From assembly GCA_050954285.1 (NCBI GenBank), contig JBPBPL010000032.1:1-64000 (forward strand): a stretch of DNA of 64,000 bases, given 5' to 3'. Position numbers and translations under genes: made by a program. Below, piece by piece: positions 28,406 to 37,613 of this stretch; position 1 is the stretch's first letter; each line of letters opens with the position of its first letter. Under the pieces are notes generated by a model. The model saw only the letters and a list, made by a program, of their open reading frames with translations, had not been told where the DNA came from and made no database searches. This DNA is from Mucilaginibacter_A sp050954285 (GTDB lineage: Bacteria; Bacteroidota; Bacteroidia; Sphingobacteriales; Sphingobacteriaceae).

Positions 28406-28556
28406 GGTTGTGTTCTCAAATGTATGATGAGTTTCTTTTATTTAAAAAAACAAATACTTGTGGGCAGATTGTTTCCATGTTTATAGCTAAAAAGAGTTGC
28501 TGCTGTAAAAAAATATTATAAGTTTTTATAGCCATCATACATTTGAGAACAGTACC
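28406..28556. mobile_element. MITE-like 151-base inverted-repeat element
   Basis: Arms 28406-28429 and 28533-28556 are complementary over 24 bases with two mismatches; the inner 18 are perfect (GTTCTCAAATGTATGATG). The 103-base interior is non-coding. Similar AT-rich flanks on both sides may be a target duplication but are too simple to be sure. It is unrelated to the 27098 element. Confidence 0.6.
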
Positions 28557-28590
28557 TAATTTAAAAAATATTAGATTTTTAACGCACTAA

Positions 28591-29496
28591 ATGGAAATCC
28601 TACAAAACATTCCTATTCTTATAGCAAGTGATAACCATTATGCTGTTATGATTGCAGCTTTAATAAAGTCAATAGAAATAAATCACAAAACGAGTGAAAA
28701 CATTATTTTTACTATTATAGATGATGGAATTTCTAAAATTAATAAGAATAAAATCCAGAATTCAACTAATTCAGAGTTAATACATATCCGTTGGATAAAA
28801 CCAACAGACGTTTTACCGACCGGAATTAATATTCCTATAGATACTTCTATTTATCCTATTACAATTTATCTAAGATTATTTGCCCCATATGCTGTAGGTT
28901 TAGAACATAAAAAAATAATTTATTTAGATGTAGATATGATATTGTATGATGATATTTCTAATTTGTATCATACAGATATTGGTGATAATATTTTAGGTGC
29001 AGTCCAAGATTATATGCCAACATTTGGTCATCCACGTGCTATACCTAACTATAAGGAACTTGGAATTTTACCAGAAACAAAATATTTTAATTCTGGATTG
29101 CTGCTAATTAACTCAAAAAAATGGATAGATGAAGATATTGCTAATAAAGTGATTAAATGTATGAATGAAAATCATGTTCACATCATTTATCCTGACCAGT
29201 ATGGATTAAATATAGTTTTACGTAACTGTTGGTTCGAAATTGATCGTGCTTGGAACTGCAGTGCTTTATTCGAAGAACCTACAAATCCATTTCTAATACA
29301 TTTTATAGACATAAAACCAATTTTTAAGTCTTACTATTCCTTGCCGAAACATAAAGAAGAATTTTATAGGCTTTTGAGATTAACTGCTTTTAAAGATTTT
29401 AAAGCCTATTCTGATTACAACAGGCTATTTAAAAAGGGAATTACAAAATTTAAAAAAAAAATTTGTAAGTTGATTACTAATATCAAGTTTAAATAA
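28591..29496 (+). CDS. Family 8 glycosyltransferase
   Basis: This 301-residue protein is of the GT8 type (LPS galactosyl/glucosyltransferase, glycogenin fold). IPILIASDNHYAVMIAALIKSI is at the N-terminus, the DxD motif is D113-V-D115 (IIYLDVDMILY), YFNSGLLLIN lies at about 166-175 and DQYGLNIVL at about 207-215. GT8 enzymes retain the donor anomeric configuration. It lies in AT-rich DNA just downstream of a MITE-like element. Confidence 0.86.
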   Translation: MEILQNIPILIASDNHYAVMIAALIKSIEINHKTSENIIFTIIDDGISKINKNKIQNSTNSELIHIRWIKPTDVLPTGINIPIDTSIYPITIYLRLFAPYAVGLEHKKIIYLDVDMILYDDISNLYHTDIGDNILGAVQDYMPTFGHPRAIPNYKELGILPETKYFNSGLLLINSKKWIDEDIANKVIKCMNENHVHIIYPDQYGLNIVLRNCWFEIDRAWNCSALFEEPTNPFLIHFIDIKPIFKSYYSLPKHKEEFYRLLRLTAFKDFKAYSDYNRLFKKGITKFKKKICKLITNIKFK

Positions 29497-29549
29497 TTTG
29501 AAATTAAGTCTACTTTTGAGTCTCAAGTCATTTTATTAAGATAGTTTTG

Positions 29550-30539
29550 ATGAAAGTTTCAGTTTGCATTCCTACATATAATCAGTCGCAGTATTTAACA
29601 CAAGCTATACGTAGCGCATATAATCAATCTATAAAGCCGGTTGAAATAATTGTTTCAGATGATTGCAGTACTGATAACACGTATGAAGTATTAAATACCC
29701 TATCAAGAGAAATTCCAGTATTAAAGATAATTTTACAACCTATAAACTTAGGGATTGCAGGTAATACAGACAGTTGTCTCAGGCTTGCAAAGGGTGATTT
29801 TATTATAAGACTCGATTCTGACGATTATCTTTCGTCTAAATATATTGAAAAACTTTCAAATTTATTACTAAAATATCCTCAAGCTGGTTATGCGCATGCA
29901 GCAGTACAAGAGATAGATCAGTATGGGATTTTTTTACAAAAACGTCAGTTAGCAAGAAGATCTGGTTATCAAGATAGTATAGTTGCTCTAAAATCTGCTG
30001 TAAAAGGTTATCGAGTATCTGCAAATATTATTATGTTTACTAAAGAGGCGTTAAAAAGAGTAAATTACATTACTAATAGGCCAAATTACGTTGAGGATTA
30101 TCACCTGTCTGCTTCACTTGCCGCAGCTGGATTTGGTAATGTTTACTTAAACGAAACACTTGCTTTTTACAGAGTATGGATTGATTCTGGGAAGGCTAGA
30201 TTAAGACGTAAGTTAATGGAGATAGTTGGTATATACAAAGTATACCATGAAGTATTAGAACCAGCGTTTTTAAAAAGAGGTTGGAGTTTAAACGGAATTA
30301 ATAGAAATAGATCCTTAGTTGCTTCAGTGCAATCAGACTGTTTAAGTTGGAATGTATATTCAAATGAAGAAAAAGTTCAGCTAAAAGAAGCGTTAAAAAC
30401 CTTATCATCATCACCTAAAGCAAAAGGGATTGCTTGGTTATATTTTAACGGATATGGAAAGTATTTAGATTTTTACTCAGGAGTAATAACCAAATTGAAA
30501 TCAGGCATTAAGCAAATACTTATTAAATTAAAATATTAG
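29550..30539 (+). CDS. Family 2 glycosyltransferase
   Basis: This 329-residue GT-A enzyme has VSVCIPTYNQSQYLTQAIRSA, SDDCSTDNT, NLGIAGNTDSCLRLAKG and RLDSDDYLS motifs. The ATG at 29550 is preferred over an in-frame TTG one codon upstream. A hydrophobic or basic tail follows residue 290. Base composition matches the neighbouring low-G+C genes. Confidence 0.84.
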   Translation: MKVSVCIPTYNQSQYLTQAIRSAYNQSIKPVEIIVSDDCSTDNTYEVLNTLSREIPVLKIILQPINLGIAGNTDSCLRLAKGDFIIRLDSDDYLSSKYIEKLSNLLLKYPQAGYAHAAVQEIDQYGIFLQKRQLARRSGYQDSIVALKSAVKGYRVSANIIMFTKEALKRVNYITNRPNYVEDYHLSASLAAAGFGNVYLNETLAFYRVWIDSGKARLRRKLMEIVGIYKVYHEVLEPAFLKRGWSLNGINRNRSLVASVQSDCLSWNVYSNEEKVQLKEALKTLSSSPKAKGIAWLYFNGYGKYLDFYSGVITKLKSGIKQILIKLKY

Positions 30540-30601
30540 AAATGTTAATATATTTAGTGAAACCATACGTATAAGCTCTTACAAGTTATTAATTTTTTAA
30601 A

Positions 30602-31648
30602 TTGAGAATTCTATTTTTATCTCACAATTTTTATCCTGACATCGGAGGAATTGAAGTCAATTCTGATATTTTAGCACAATCATTTTCAGCCTTTGGTCAT
30701 GATGTCCATTTATTAACTTGGTCTAAAGATCCAAAGAATAAAAGTTTTCCGTACCCAGTTATTAGAAATCCAAGCAAAAGCAAACTTTTTAAAGAACATG
30801 CTTGGGCTGATTTAATATTTGAAAATAATCCTAGCCTTAGGTTAGCATGGCCTAATTTGTTTTTCCGGAAACCTTCTGTAATTGCTTTAAATACTTGGAT
30901 TTCTCGAATCAATGGTAAAATAGGATTTCAGGACCAAATCAAATTATTATGGTTAAAAAGAGCTAGTAAAGTAATTGCAGTAAGTGATGCTATAAGAAAA
31001 CGTTGCTGGCCCACTGCTATTGTTATTGCAAATCCATACCGTAGTAACGAGTTCAGAATTATTCCTAATATAGAAAAAACTAAAGAATTTGTTTTTTTAG
31101 GAAGACTTGTATCTGATAAAGGAGCTGATCATGCAGTTAAGGCTTTAAAGCAATTGATTATGATTAAACCCGAATTAAACCATTGTGAACATAAAGTTAC
31201 TTTAACTATTATTGGTAGTGGACCAGAAAAACAAAATCTTTATAAACTAATCCAAGATTTACAGATGGAATCTTATGTTAAGCTCGTTGGATCACTTAGC
31301 GGAGAAAGTTTGGTCGTCTGTTTAAATCAGCATCGTTATCTTTTAGTACCTTCATTGTGGGAGGAGCCATTCGGTAATGTAGTTCTGGAAGCAATGGCTT
31401 GTGGTTGTCTTCCAATTGTTTCTGATGGAGGTGGTTTACCTACTGCAATTGGTAAAGCTGGATTGAAATTTCGTCGAGGTGATTTAGGTTCATTAGTAAA
31501 TACTATTGTAGAAATAATGAATGACCCAAAATTGGAACATCAACTTAAACTTGAATCCATTCCTCATCTTGAAAAGCATCATCCAGATAAAGTTGCTGCA
31601 CAGTATTTAAAAGTTATTGAATCAGCTTTTCTTTTTAAAAATAGTTAA
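30602..31648 (+). CDS. Family 4 glycosyltransferase
   Basis: This 348-residue GT-B enzyme is read from a TTG start. The N-terminus is FLSHNFYPDIGGIEVNSDIL. The donor half has FVFLGRLVSDKGADHAVKAL and the E-x7-E motif in LWEEPFGNVVLEAMACG. It resembles colanic-acid or mannosyl-type GT4s, but the donor is not fixed by sequence. It overlaps the next start by one base. Confidence 0.84.
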   Translation: MRILFLSHNFYPDIGGIEVNSDILAQSFSAFGHDVHLLTWSKDPKNKSFPYPVIRNPSKSKLFKEHAWADLIFENNPSLRLAWPNLFFRKPSVIALNTWISRINGKIGFQDQIKLLWLKRASKVIAVSDAIRKRCWPTAIVIANPYRSNEFRIIPNIEKTKEFVFLGRLVSDKGADHAVKALKQLIMIKPELNHCEHKVTLTIIGSGPEKQNLYKLIQDLQMESYVKLVGSLSGESLVVCLNQHRYLLVPSLWEEPFGNVVLEAMACGCLPIVSDGGGLPTAIGKAGLKFRRGDLGSLVNTIVEIMNDPKLEHQLKLESIPHLEKHHPDKVAAQYLKVIESAFLFKNS

Positions 31649-32895
31649 TGAAAATTATAATAGCCCACCCAACCGGCAATGCGTTTTTTAGAGCTGCTGC
31701 TGATGGACTTTATGAGGCAAATATGCTTGCAGGATTAAGGACTACAGTTGCAACTTTTCCGGGGAACATTTTTGACACACTCAGTAAATACAATGCTTTT
31801 ATAGAATTTGGCAGGCGTAAATACAACCCGCAACTGCAAAAATTGACTAAAGCCTGGCCGATGTATGAACTGGGTAGAATTGCAGCCTCAAAAGCAAGTT
31901 TTAAGAATCTAATTAAGCAGGAAACCGGTATTTTCAGTGTTGATGGCGTTTATCAAAATCTGGACAAACATGTAGCTGCAGATTTGCAAGCCATGCAAGC
32001 TACTGGAACTGATGCAGTTTATGCTTATGAAGATGGAGCTTTATATTCTTTTAAAGAAGCAAAAAAACTAAATATACAGTGCTTGTACGATTTGCCTATT
32101 GGCTATTGGCGTACTGCAAAACGTTTGTTAGAACTGGAGTACGAACGCTGGCCGGAATGGCAGCCAACCTTGTTAAGTTTTGGTGATTCTGAAGCTAAGT
32201 TGGCCCGTAAAGATGAAGAGCTTCTTTTAGCAGATAAAATTTTTGTAGCCAGTCAGTTTACTGCCAGTACCTTAAAAGATTATCCCGGGAAGCTGGCACC
32301 GGTGTCAGTTATTCCTTATGCTTTTCCTCCTGTTGTTGCAGATCGAAACTATGCTTCTTTTACAGCTACAAAACCACTCAAACTTTTATTTGTAGGAGGA
32401 TTATCACAGAGAAAAGGAATAGCGGATTTATTTGCTGCTGTCGAAAACTTAAAAAAGTATGTAGAATTAACGGTGGTTGGGAAAAAAGTAAGCGCCCTGC
32501 CCTGCCCTGCCCTCGATGCCGCTTTAGCAAAACACCGATGGCTACCGAGCCTGCCACATGATGAAGTATTGAAACTGATGCATCAGCACGATGTACTGGT
32601 TTTCCCATCCTTGTTTGAAGGATTTGGATTGGTTATAACAGAGGCCATGTCGCAAGGTACACCGGTTATTACAACAGATCGAACAGCTGGTCCAGATTTA
32701 ATCACACATGGAGAAAATGGCTGGCTGGTTGAAGCCGGCTCTACTGTTGCCCTGCAAAATACGATTGAAGAATTGATTGCCCATCCGCAGCGTATTGCAG
32801 AAGTTGGTCGTGAAGCCATGCGCAGTGCTGAAAAAAGGCCCTGGAAAGTTTACGGTGAAGAGTTGGTAAAAGATATAAATTCGGCTAAAATTTAA
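31648..32895 (+). CDS. Family 4 glycosyltransferase
   Basis: This 415-residue GT-B enzyme starts MKIIIAHPTGNAFFRAAADGL. The donor half contains LLFVGGLSQRKGIADLFAAV and EGFGLVITE followed by AMSQGTPVITTDRTAGPDLI. Its base composition is higher in G+C than the preceding genes, marking the end of the AT-rich block. Y-A-S-F near nt 32351 is encoded by a dispersed 12-mer copy. Confidence 0.84.
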   Translation: MKIIIAHPTGNAFFRAAADGLYEANMLAGLRTTVATFPGNIFDTLSKYNAFIEFGRRKYNPQLQKLTKAWPMYELGRIAASKASFKNLIKQETGIFSVDGVYQNLDKHVAADLQAMQATGTDAVYAYEDGALYSFKEAKKLNIQCLYDLPIGYWRTAKRLLELEYERWPEWQPTLLSFGDSEAKLARKDEELLLADKIFVASQFTASTLKDYPGKLAPVSVIPYAFPPVVADRNYASFTATKPLKLLFVGGLSQRKGIADLFAAVENLKKYVELTVVGKKVSALPCPALDAALAKHRWLPSLPHDEVLKLMHQHDVLVFPSLFEGFGLVITEAMSQGTPVITTDRTAGPDLITHGENGWLVEAGSTVALQNTIEELIAHPQRIAEVGREAMRSAEKRPWKVYGEELVKDINSAKI

Positions 32896-32959
32896 TAAAC
32901 AGCTGATTGACTATTATTTATCATCAATCTGATTTTCTGATTAACATCAATTAAATACA

Positions 32960-34294
32960 ATGGTTGAAATAGAAAACGCTCCTAATTTAGTTCTTACAAC
33001 TAACAAAAAGATTCATAAAATTAAGGATCAAAACAGCGATCTAAAAACAGGTATCTGGATCTATTTTTTACTTGTAATTTTTGAAGGTGCATTACGTAAA
33101 TGGTTTTTACCGGGCTTAGCAACACCACTGCTGATTATACGTGATCCGGTTGCGATTTGGCTGGTGCTTAAATGTTGGCAAAGAGGTTTATTTCCTTCGT
33201 CCATCTACCTTAACGGTATGATATTTATTGGTGTTGTCAGCATATTTATAGCTATTTTTTTAGGCCATGGGAATTTAATTGTTGCAATATATGGCGCAAG
33301 AATATATATATTCCATTTTCCTATGATCTTTGTAATAGGAAAAGTTTTTAATATCACGGATGTTATAAAAATTGGTAGAGCAACTTTATTTATAACTATA
33401 CCCATGACAATACTTATTGCTTTGCAATTCTACAGTCCTCAATCAGCTTGGGTTAATCGTGGAGTGGGGGGAGATATAGCAGGCGCGGGTTACAGCGGTG
33501 CTCTTGGATTTTTTCGTCCACCTGCTACCTTTTCCTTTACAACAGGAACAAGTTCTTATTACAGTTTTGTTGGCTGTTTTATATTTTACTTTTGGTTAAA
33601 TGTAAATAAGGTAAACAAGTTAATTTTGATTTTAGCTACTTTAGGAATGTTTGCAGCTATTCCTCTTTCAATAAGTAGAGGTTTATTTTTTCAAAATGGG
33701 GTAACCTTAATATTTACTATGTTAGCAGTTTCTAGAAAACCAAAATATTTTGGTAGAATATTTATTGCAATAATTGTAGTGGCTATTTTACTGGCTGCTT
33801 TAAGCCAAATGAGTTTTTTTAATACTGCTATTGAAGCCTTTACTTCACGTTTCACCAGTGCGAGTGATACTGAAGGAGGTTTAAAAGGTACACTTGGCGA
33901 TAGATTTTTAGGAGGATTAGTAGGTCAATTTTTAGAATCTGGTGATCAACCTTTTTTTGGTGCTGGTATAGGTATGGGTACTAACGTTGGTAGTATGATA
34001 TTAGCAGGAAAACAAACTTTTTTAGTCGCTGAGGGCGAATGGGGAAGGATATTAGGAGAACTAGGACCCATACTGGGACTTGTTATTATTGCTATACGTG
34101 TGGGATTTAGTATAAAAATTACACTAGGTTCTTATCATCAATTGGCTAAAAATAACTTACTCCCTTGGTTATTACTTAGTTTTGGTTTATTAACATTAGC
34201 TCAAGGCAATTGGGCACAACCTACCTACCTTGGTTTTAGTATTTTAACAAGCGGATTAATTGTTGCCTCTTTTAATACAAATAATTTCATTTAG
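32960..34294 (+). CDS. Wzy / O-antigen-ligase-like polytopic membrane protein
   Basis: This 444-residue protein has about ten hydrophobic segments and no enzyme motif in the soluble parts. The charged loop near residues 300-320 (TSASDTEGGLKGTLGDRFLGG) precedes the GAGIGMGTN segment, and the layout resembles Wzy polymerases and WaaL ligases. These families differ too much for a firm choice. It would join repeat units in the periplasm. The stop codon overlaps the left end of a short inverted-repeat element. Confidence 0.68.
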   Translation: MVEIENAPNLVLTTNKKIHKIKDQNSDLKTGIWIYFLLVIFEGALRKWFLPGLATPLLIIRDPVAIWLVLKCWQRGLFPSSIYLNGMIFIGVVSIFIAIFLGHGNLIVAIYGARIYIFHFPMIFVIGKVFNITDVIKIGRATLFITIPMTILIALQFYSPQSAWVNRGVGGDIAGAGYSGALGFFRPPATFSFTTGTSSYYSFVGCFIFYFWLNVNKVNKLILILATLGMFAAIPLSISRGLFFQNGVTLIFTMLAVSRKPKYFGRIFIAIIVVAILLAALSQMSFFNTAIEAFTSRFTSASDTEGGLKGTLGDRFLGGLVGQFLESGDQPFFGAGIGMGTNVGSMILAGKQTFLVAEGEWGRILGELGPILGLVIIAIRVGFSIKITLGSYHQLAKNNLLPWLLLSFGLLTLAQGNWAQPTYLGFSILTSGLIVASFNTNNFI

Positions 34295-34442
34295 AGCCTG
34301 TGTAAATTTTTATTGAGTAAATACTACCACGTCTTTTAGAGCAATGAATGTATTTGTTAACATTTTCTCCGTAAACATAAACTTCTATAATTGGGATGAT
34401 AAAGAAGCATATAAAAAAACTGAATAAATTTTTAACAGAATC
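34294..34442. mobile_element. Degenerate MITE-like element related to 27098-27256
   Basis: The left end GAGCCTGTGT and the opposite-strand right end GATTCTGTTA are imperfect inverted repeats that continue into AT-rich matching sequence. TTA precedes and CTA follows. A GATAAAGAAGCAT copy lies 32 bases from the right end, matching the position in the 27098 element. Its first base is the last base of the wzy-like stop codon. Confidence 0.45.
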
Positions 34443-34460
34443 CTATTAATAATTAAGTCT

Positions 34461-35636
34461 TTGCACCTCATCCTCTTTACTCATCCTAAATTTTTAGGCC
34501 ACCAAAGTATGCCCCGTTTTGCTAATATGCTGGCAGAAGGCATGAAAAAACGAGGACACCAAGTAGAAATTTTGTCTCCGGAACCAAAGTTTTACAACTT
34601 ACCGCTTCCTAAAGCTTTTAAAAAATGGTTAGGCTATTTAGATCAATATATTGTTTTTCCAGCTCAGGTACGAAAACATTTAAAAACTATCCCTAAAAAC
34701 AGCTTGTTCGTATTAACCGATCATGCGCTTGGCCCGTGGTTGCCTTTGGTTTCAAACAAAGCGCATATTGTACATTGCCATGATTTTATTGCCCAACAAT
34801 CAGTATTAGGTTTGATTCCTGAAAACAATGTTTCCTGGTCGGGTAAATTATATCAGAATTATATACGTAAGGGTTACGTTAAAGCAAAAAATTTTATTTC
34901 TGTTTCTAAAAAAACACAGTCAGATCTGCACCAGTTTGTTGAGCCAAATTTTATCCGGTCGGAAGTCGTTTATAATGGCTTAAATCAATCATTCAGTCCA
35001 AAACCCGTAATTCAGGCCAGAATAGAAATGAGCAAAGAAACAGGTTTAAACCTATCAAACGGATACCTTTTACACATCGGCGGAAACCAGTTTTATAAAA
35101 ACCGGACTGGTGTGATAGCAATTTACGATGCCTGGAGAGACAGCACCAATCATATACTGCCACTCCTATTGATCGGAGAATCGCCGGGCGAGAATATTCT
35201 AATGAGAATCAACGCTTCCAACTATAAATCAGATATTTATACATTTAATCAAATCGAGGATAGGCTTATTAGTTCAGCCTATTCCGGGGCCACCGTCTTC
35301 CTTTTTCCATCTTTAACAGAAGGTTTTGGCTGGCCGATTGCAGAGGCGATGGCTTGTGGCTGCCCGGTAATTACTACGAATGAAGCACCAATGACAGAAG
35401 TTGCCGGCTATGCCGGATTTTTGATTCCGAAACAAGCCTTAAATACGTTAGAAGTAGAAAATTGGGCTATTAATGCTGCAAAAATGGTTGAAAAAATTAT
35501 CTCATTTTCTGCGGATGAGCGGCAAAAAACGATTAATGCCGGAATTGAAAATGCCAAACGATTTACTACAGAACATGCGCTTGATCAGGTAGAAAGTATT
35601 TACAAAAGCATTCTTGCAGAATATCGAACTAAATGA
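34461..35636 (+). CDS. Family 4 glycosyltransferase
   Basis: This 391-residue GT-B enzyme is read from a TTG start. HLILFTHPKFLGHQSMPRFANM opens the acceptor half. The donor half includes LLHIGGNQFYKNRTG and EGFGWPIAEAMACGCPVITT with the E-x7-E pair. The stop overlaps the next ATG (35633) by 4 bases. The next gene is also GT4, so the two probably act in sequence. Confidence 0.84.
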   Translation: MHLILFTHPKFLGHQSMPRFANMLAEGMKKRGHQVEILSPEPKFYNLPLPKAFKKWLGYLDQYIVFPAQVRKHLKTIPKNSLFVLTDHALGPWLPLVSNKAHIVHCHDFIAQQSVLGLIPENNVSWSGKLYQNYIRKGYVKAKNFISVSKKTQSDLHQFVEPNFIRSEVVYNGLNQSFSPKPVIQARIEMSKETGLNLSNGYLLHIGGNQFYKNRTGVIAIYDAWRDSTNHILPLLLIGESPGENILMRINASNYKSDIYTFNQIEDRLISSAYSGATVFLFPSLTEGFGWPIAEAMACGCPVITTNEAPMTEVAGYAGFLIPKQALNTLEVENWAINAAKMVEKIISFSADERQKTINAGIENAKRFTTEHALDQVESIYKSILAEYRTK

Positions 35637-36853
35637 AACTGCTTCACATAACTGCCAGTATGAACCCAAAACTAGGGGGCGTTTGCCAGGCATTAAGAAC
35701 CATGATTAAGGGGCTGAAAAAATATACGGATGTACAAAATGAAGTACTTAGTTTTGATGAGCCTGATGCTTCTTTTATCGATGAAAAACTTGTTTTGGTG
35801 CATGCTTTAGGTGCTGGTAAAGGCCCATGGTTTTACAATTCCGGCTATAAATCCTGGCTTTTGCAGCATTTGCAAAGGTTCGATGTAGTGATTTTGCATG
35901 GTTTATGGAATTATCAAGGATATGGTTTGATAAAGGCGATAAAGCAATTACAAACTACAAATGCTTCTTTTAGTACTAAACTTTTTGTAATGCCGCATGG
36001 GATGCTGGATCCTTATTTTCAAAAAGCTGCCGGTAGAAAGTTGAAAGCAATTAGAAATTGGGTTTACTGGAAATTAATTGAAAATCAGGTAGTTAATATG
36101 GCTTCCGGATTGCTTTTTACTTGTGAAGCCGAATTGCAACTGGCCAAGCAAACGTTTTTTCCGTATTTGCCCAAAAAAGAACTGGTGGTTGGTTTAGGTG
36201 TAGAAGAACCACCTGCTTTTGATTTACCAATGCGTGAAGCATTTTTAAGTAAATGTGCCGGTTTAAATCAAAATCCTTATCTATTATTTATCAGTCGGCT
36301 TCACCCCAAAAAAGGAGTTGATTTATTGGTAAATGCTTATAAAGATCAAATTAATAACGCAAATAATAATGCTGTTTTTATCGAATATAACTTGGCTAAA
36401 ACAAAATTAGTAATTGCAGGGCCTGGTTTAGAAACGCCTTACGGTCAGCAAATTAAAGCTGCAGCTGCTAAGTTGCAAGAGCCTGAACAGCAAATATTTT
36501 TTCCTGAAATGTTAACCGGAGATGCAAAATGGGGTGCCTTTCATGGTTGTGAGGCTTTTATTTTACCCAGCCATCAGGAAAATTTTGGTATTGCCGTAGT
36601 GGAGGCTTTGGCTTGTGGTAAGCCGGTGTTAATTTCAAATCAAATTAATATTTATACAGAAATAAGTAATTGTAATGCTGGTTTTGTAGCAAATGACACT
36701 TTTGAGGGCACAAAAAAACTACTGATAAAATGGAATGGTTTATCAGCGAAGCAAAAAACGGAGATGGGAAAAAATGCAAGAAAATGCTACGAAAAACATT
36801 TTGCTGTTGATCCGGCAGCTCAGAAATTATTGAATGCAATTACTGCGGTATAA
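35633..36853 (+). CDS. Family 4 glycosyltransferase
   Basis: This 406-residue GT-B enzyme starts MKLLHITASMNPKLGGVCQALR. The donor half shows LLFISRLHPKKGVDLLVNAY and LPSHQENFGIAVVEALACGKPVL. Two dispersed 12-mer copies lie in its coding sequence (35766-35777 and 35961-35972), encoding D-A-S-F and N-A-S-F. A 199-base gap follows. Confidence 0.85.
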   Translation: MKLLHITASMNPKLGGVCQALRTMIKGLKKYTDVQNEVLSFDEPDASFIDEKLVLVHALGAGKGPWFYNSGYKSWLLQHLQRFDVVILHGLWNYQGYGLIKAIKQLQTTNASFSTKLFVMPHGMLDPYFQKAAGRKLKAIRNWVYWKLIENQVVNMASGLLFTCEAELQLAKQTFFPYLPKKELVVGLGVEEPPAFDLPMREAFLSKCAGLNQNPYLLFISRLHPKKGVDLLVNAYKDQINNANNNAVFIEYNLAKTKLVIAGPGLETPYGQQIKAAAAKLQEPEQQIFFPEMLTGDAKWGAFHGCEAFILPSHQENFGIAVVEALACGKPVLISNQINIYTEISNCNAGFVANDTFEGTKKLLIKWNGLSAKQKTEMGKNARKCYEKHFAVDPAAQKLLNAITAV

Positions 36854-37028
36854 TTACAGCCTGCGCACTTTTAACCACATGGAGCAGGCCATTCAGTCAA
36901 ACAGAACACAGTAAATTAAAATTTATCAAAAATTAAGCTTATAATTGCTATTTGTACGCAGCTATTAGCTTTTTCTTTGTATAGTTAATAATTGCATTTT
37001 TATTAATCTTTCGTTCAAAAAAGTAGTA

Positions 37029-37040
37029 TAAAAGAAGTAT
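37029..37040 (+). repeat. Dispersed 12-mer TAAAAGAAGYAT (T form)
   Basis: Exact copy 12 bases before the start codon of the WcaF-like acetyltransferase gene. Confidence 0.8.
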
Positions 37041-37052
37041 GGTAATTTTTTA

Positions 37053-37601
37053 ATGCAAACTGATCTTTCAAAATTTTCGATAGGTAATTATGCGGCTGGT
37101 CCAAAATGGAAAGTTTTTACTTGGCATTTTATCAATTATTTTATTTTTAACAGTGGTTTTCCGTGGCCATATTCCTTAAAAAGAGGTCTGCTGAGTTTGT
37201 TTGGTGCAAAAATCGGCAAGGGTTTGGTTATTAAAACAAAGGTGCGCATTAAAAACCCGTGGAGATTGATTATTGGAGAAAATTGTTGGATTGGCGAATC
37301 TGTTTGGATTGATAACCTGGAAGATATATTTATGGGAAATAATGTTTGCTTATCACAAGGATCTATGCTGCTCACTGGTAATCATGATTATACTATTAGT
37401 GATTTTCCTTACAGATTAGGAAAAATTATTTTAGAAGATGGTGTTTGGATTGGTGCAAAATCGATTGTATGTCCTGGCGTTGTTTGCAAATCACATGCTA
37501 TTTTAACAGTCAATTCCGTAGCTACCAAAGAGTTGATGCAATGGACTATTAATTCAGGAAATCCGGCAGTTTACATCCGCGACCGCAAATCTGTAGGTTA
37601 G
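37053..37601 (+). CDS. WcaF-like putative colanic-acid-type acetyltransferase
   Basis: This 182-residue left-handed beta-helix protein matches WcaF in length and order: KVFTWHFINYFIFNSGFPWP, then LLSLFGAKIGKGLVIKTKV, a LIIGENCWIGESVWIDNL repeat block and GVWIGAKSIVCPGV. The catalytic-type His lies in LLTGNHDYT. It likely O-acetylates a sugar of the repeat unit. It lies 12 bases before the WcaI-like gene, as in many Bacteroidota exopolysaccharide loci. Confidence 0.85.
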   Translation: MQTDLSKFSIGNYAAGPKWKVFTWHFINYFIFNSGFPWPYSLKRGLLSLFGAKIGKGLVIKTKVRIKNPWRLIIGENCWIGESVWIDNLEDIFMGNNVCLSQGSMLLTGNHDYTISDFPYRLGKIILEDGVWIGAKSIVCPGVVCKSHAILTVNSVATKELMQWTINSGNPAVYIRDRKSVG

Positions 37602-37613
37602 TTTTTATTTTTA

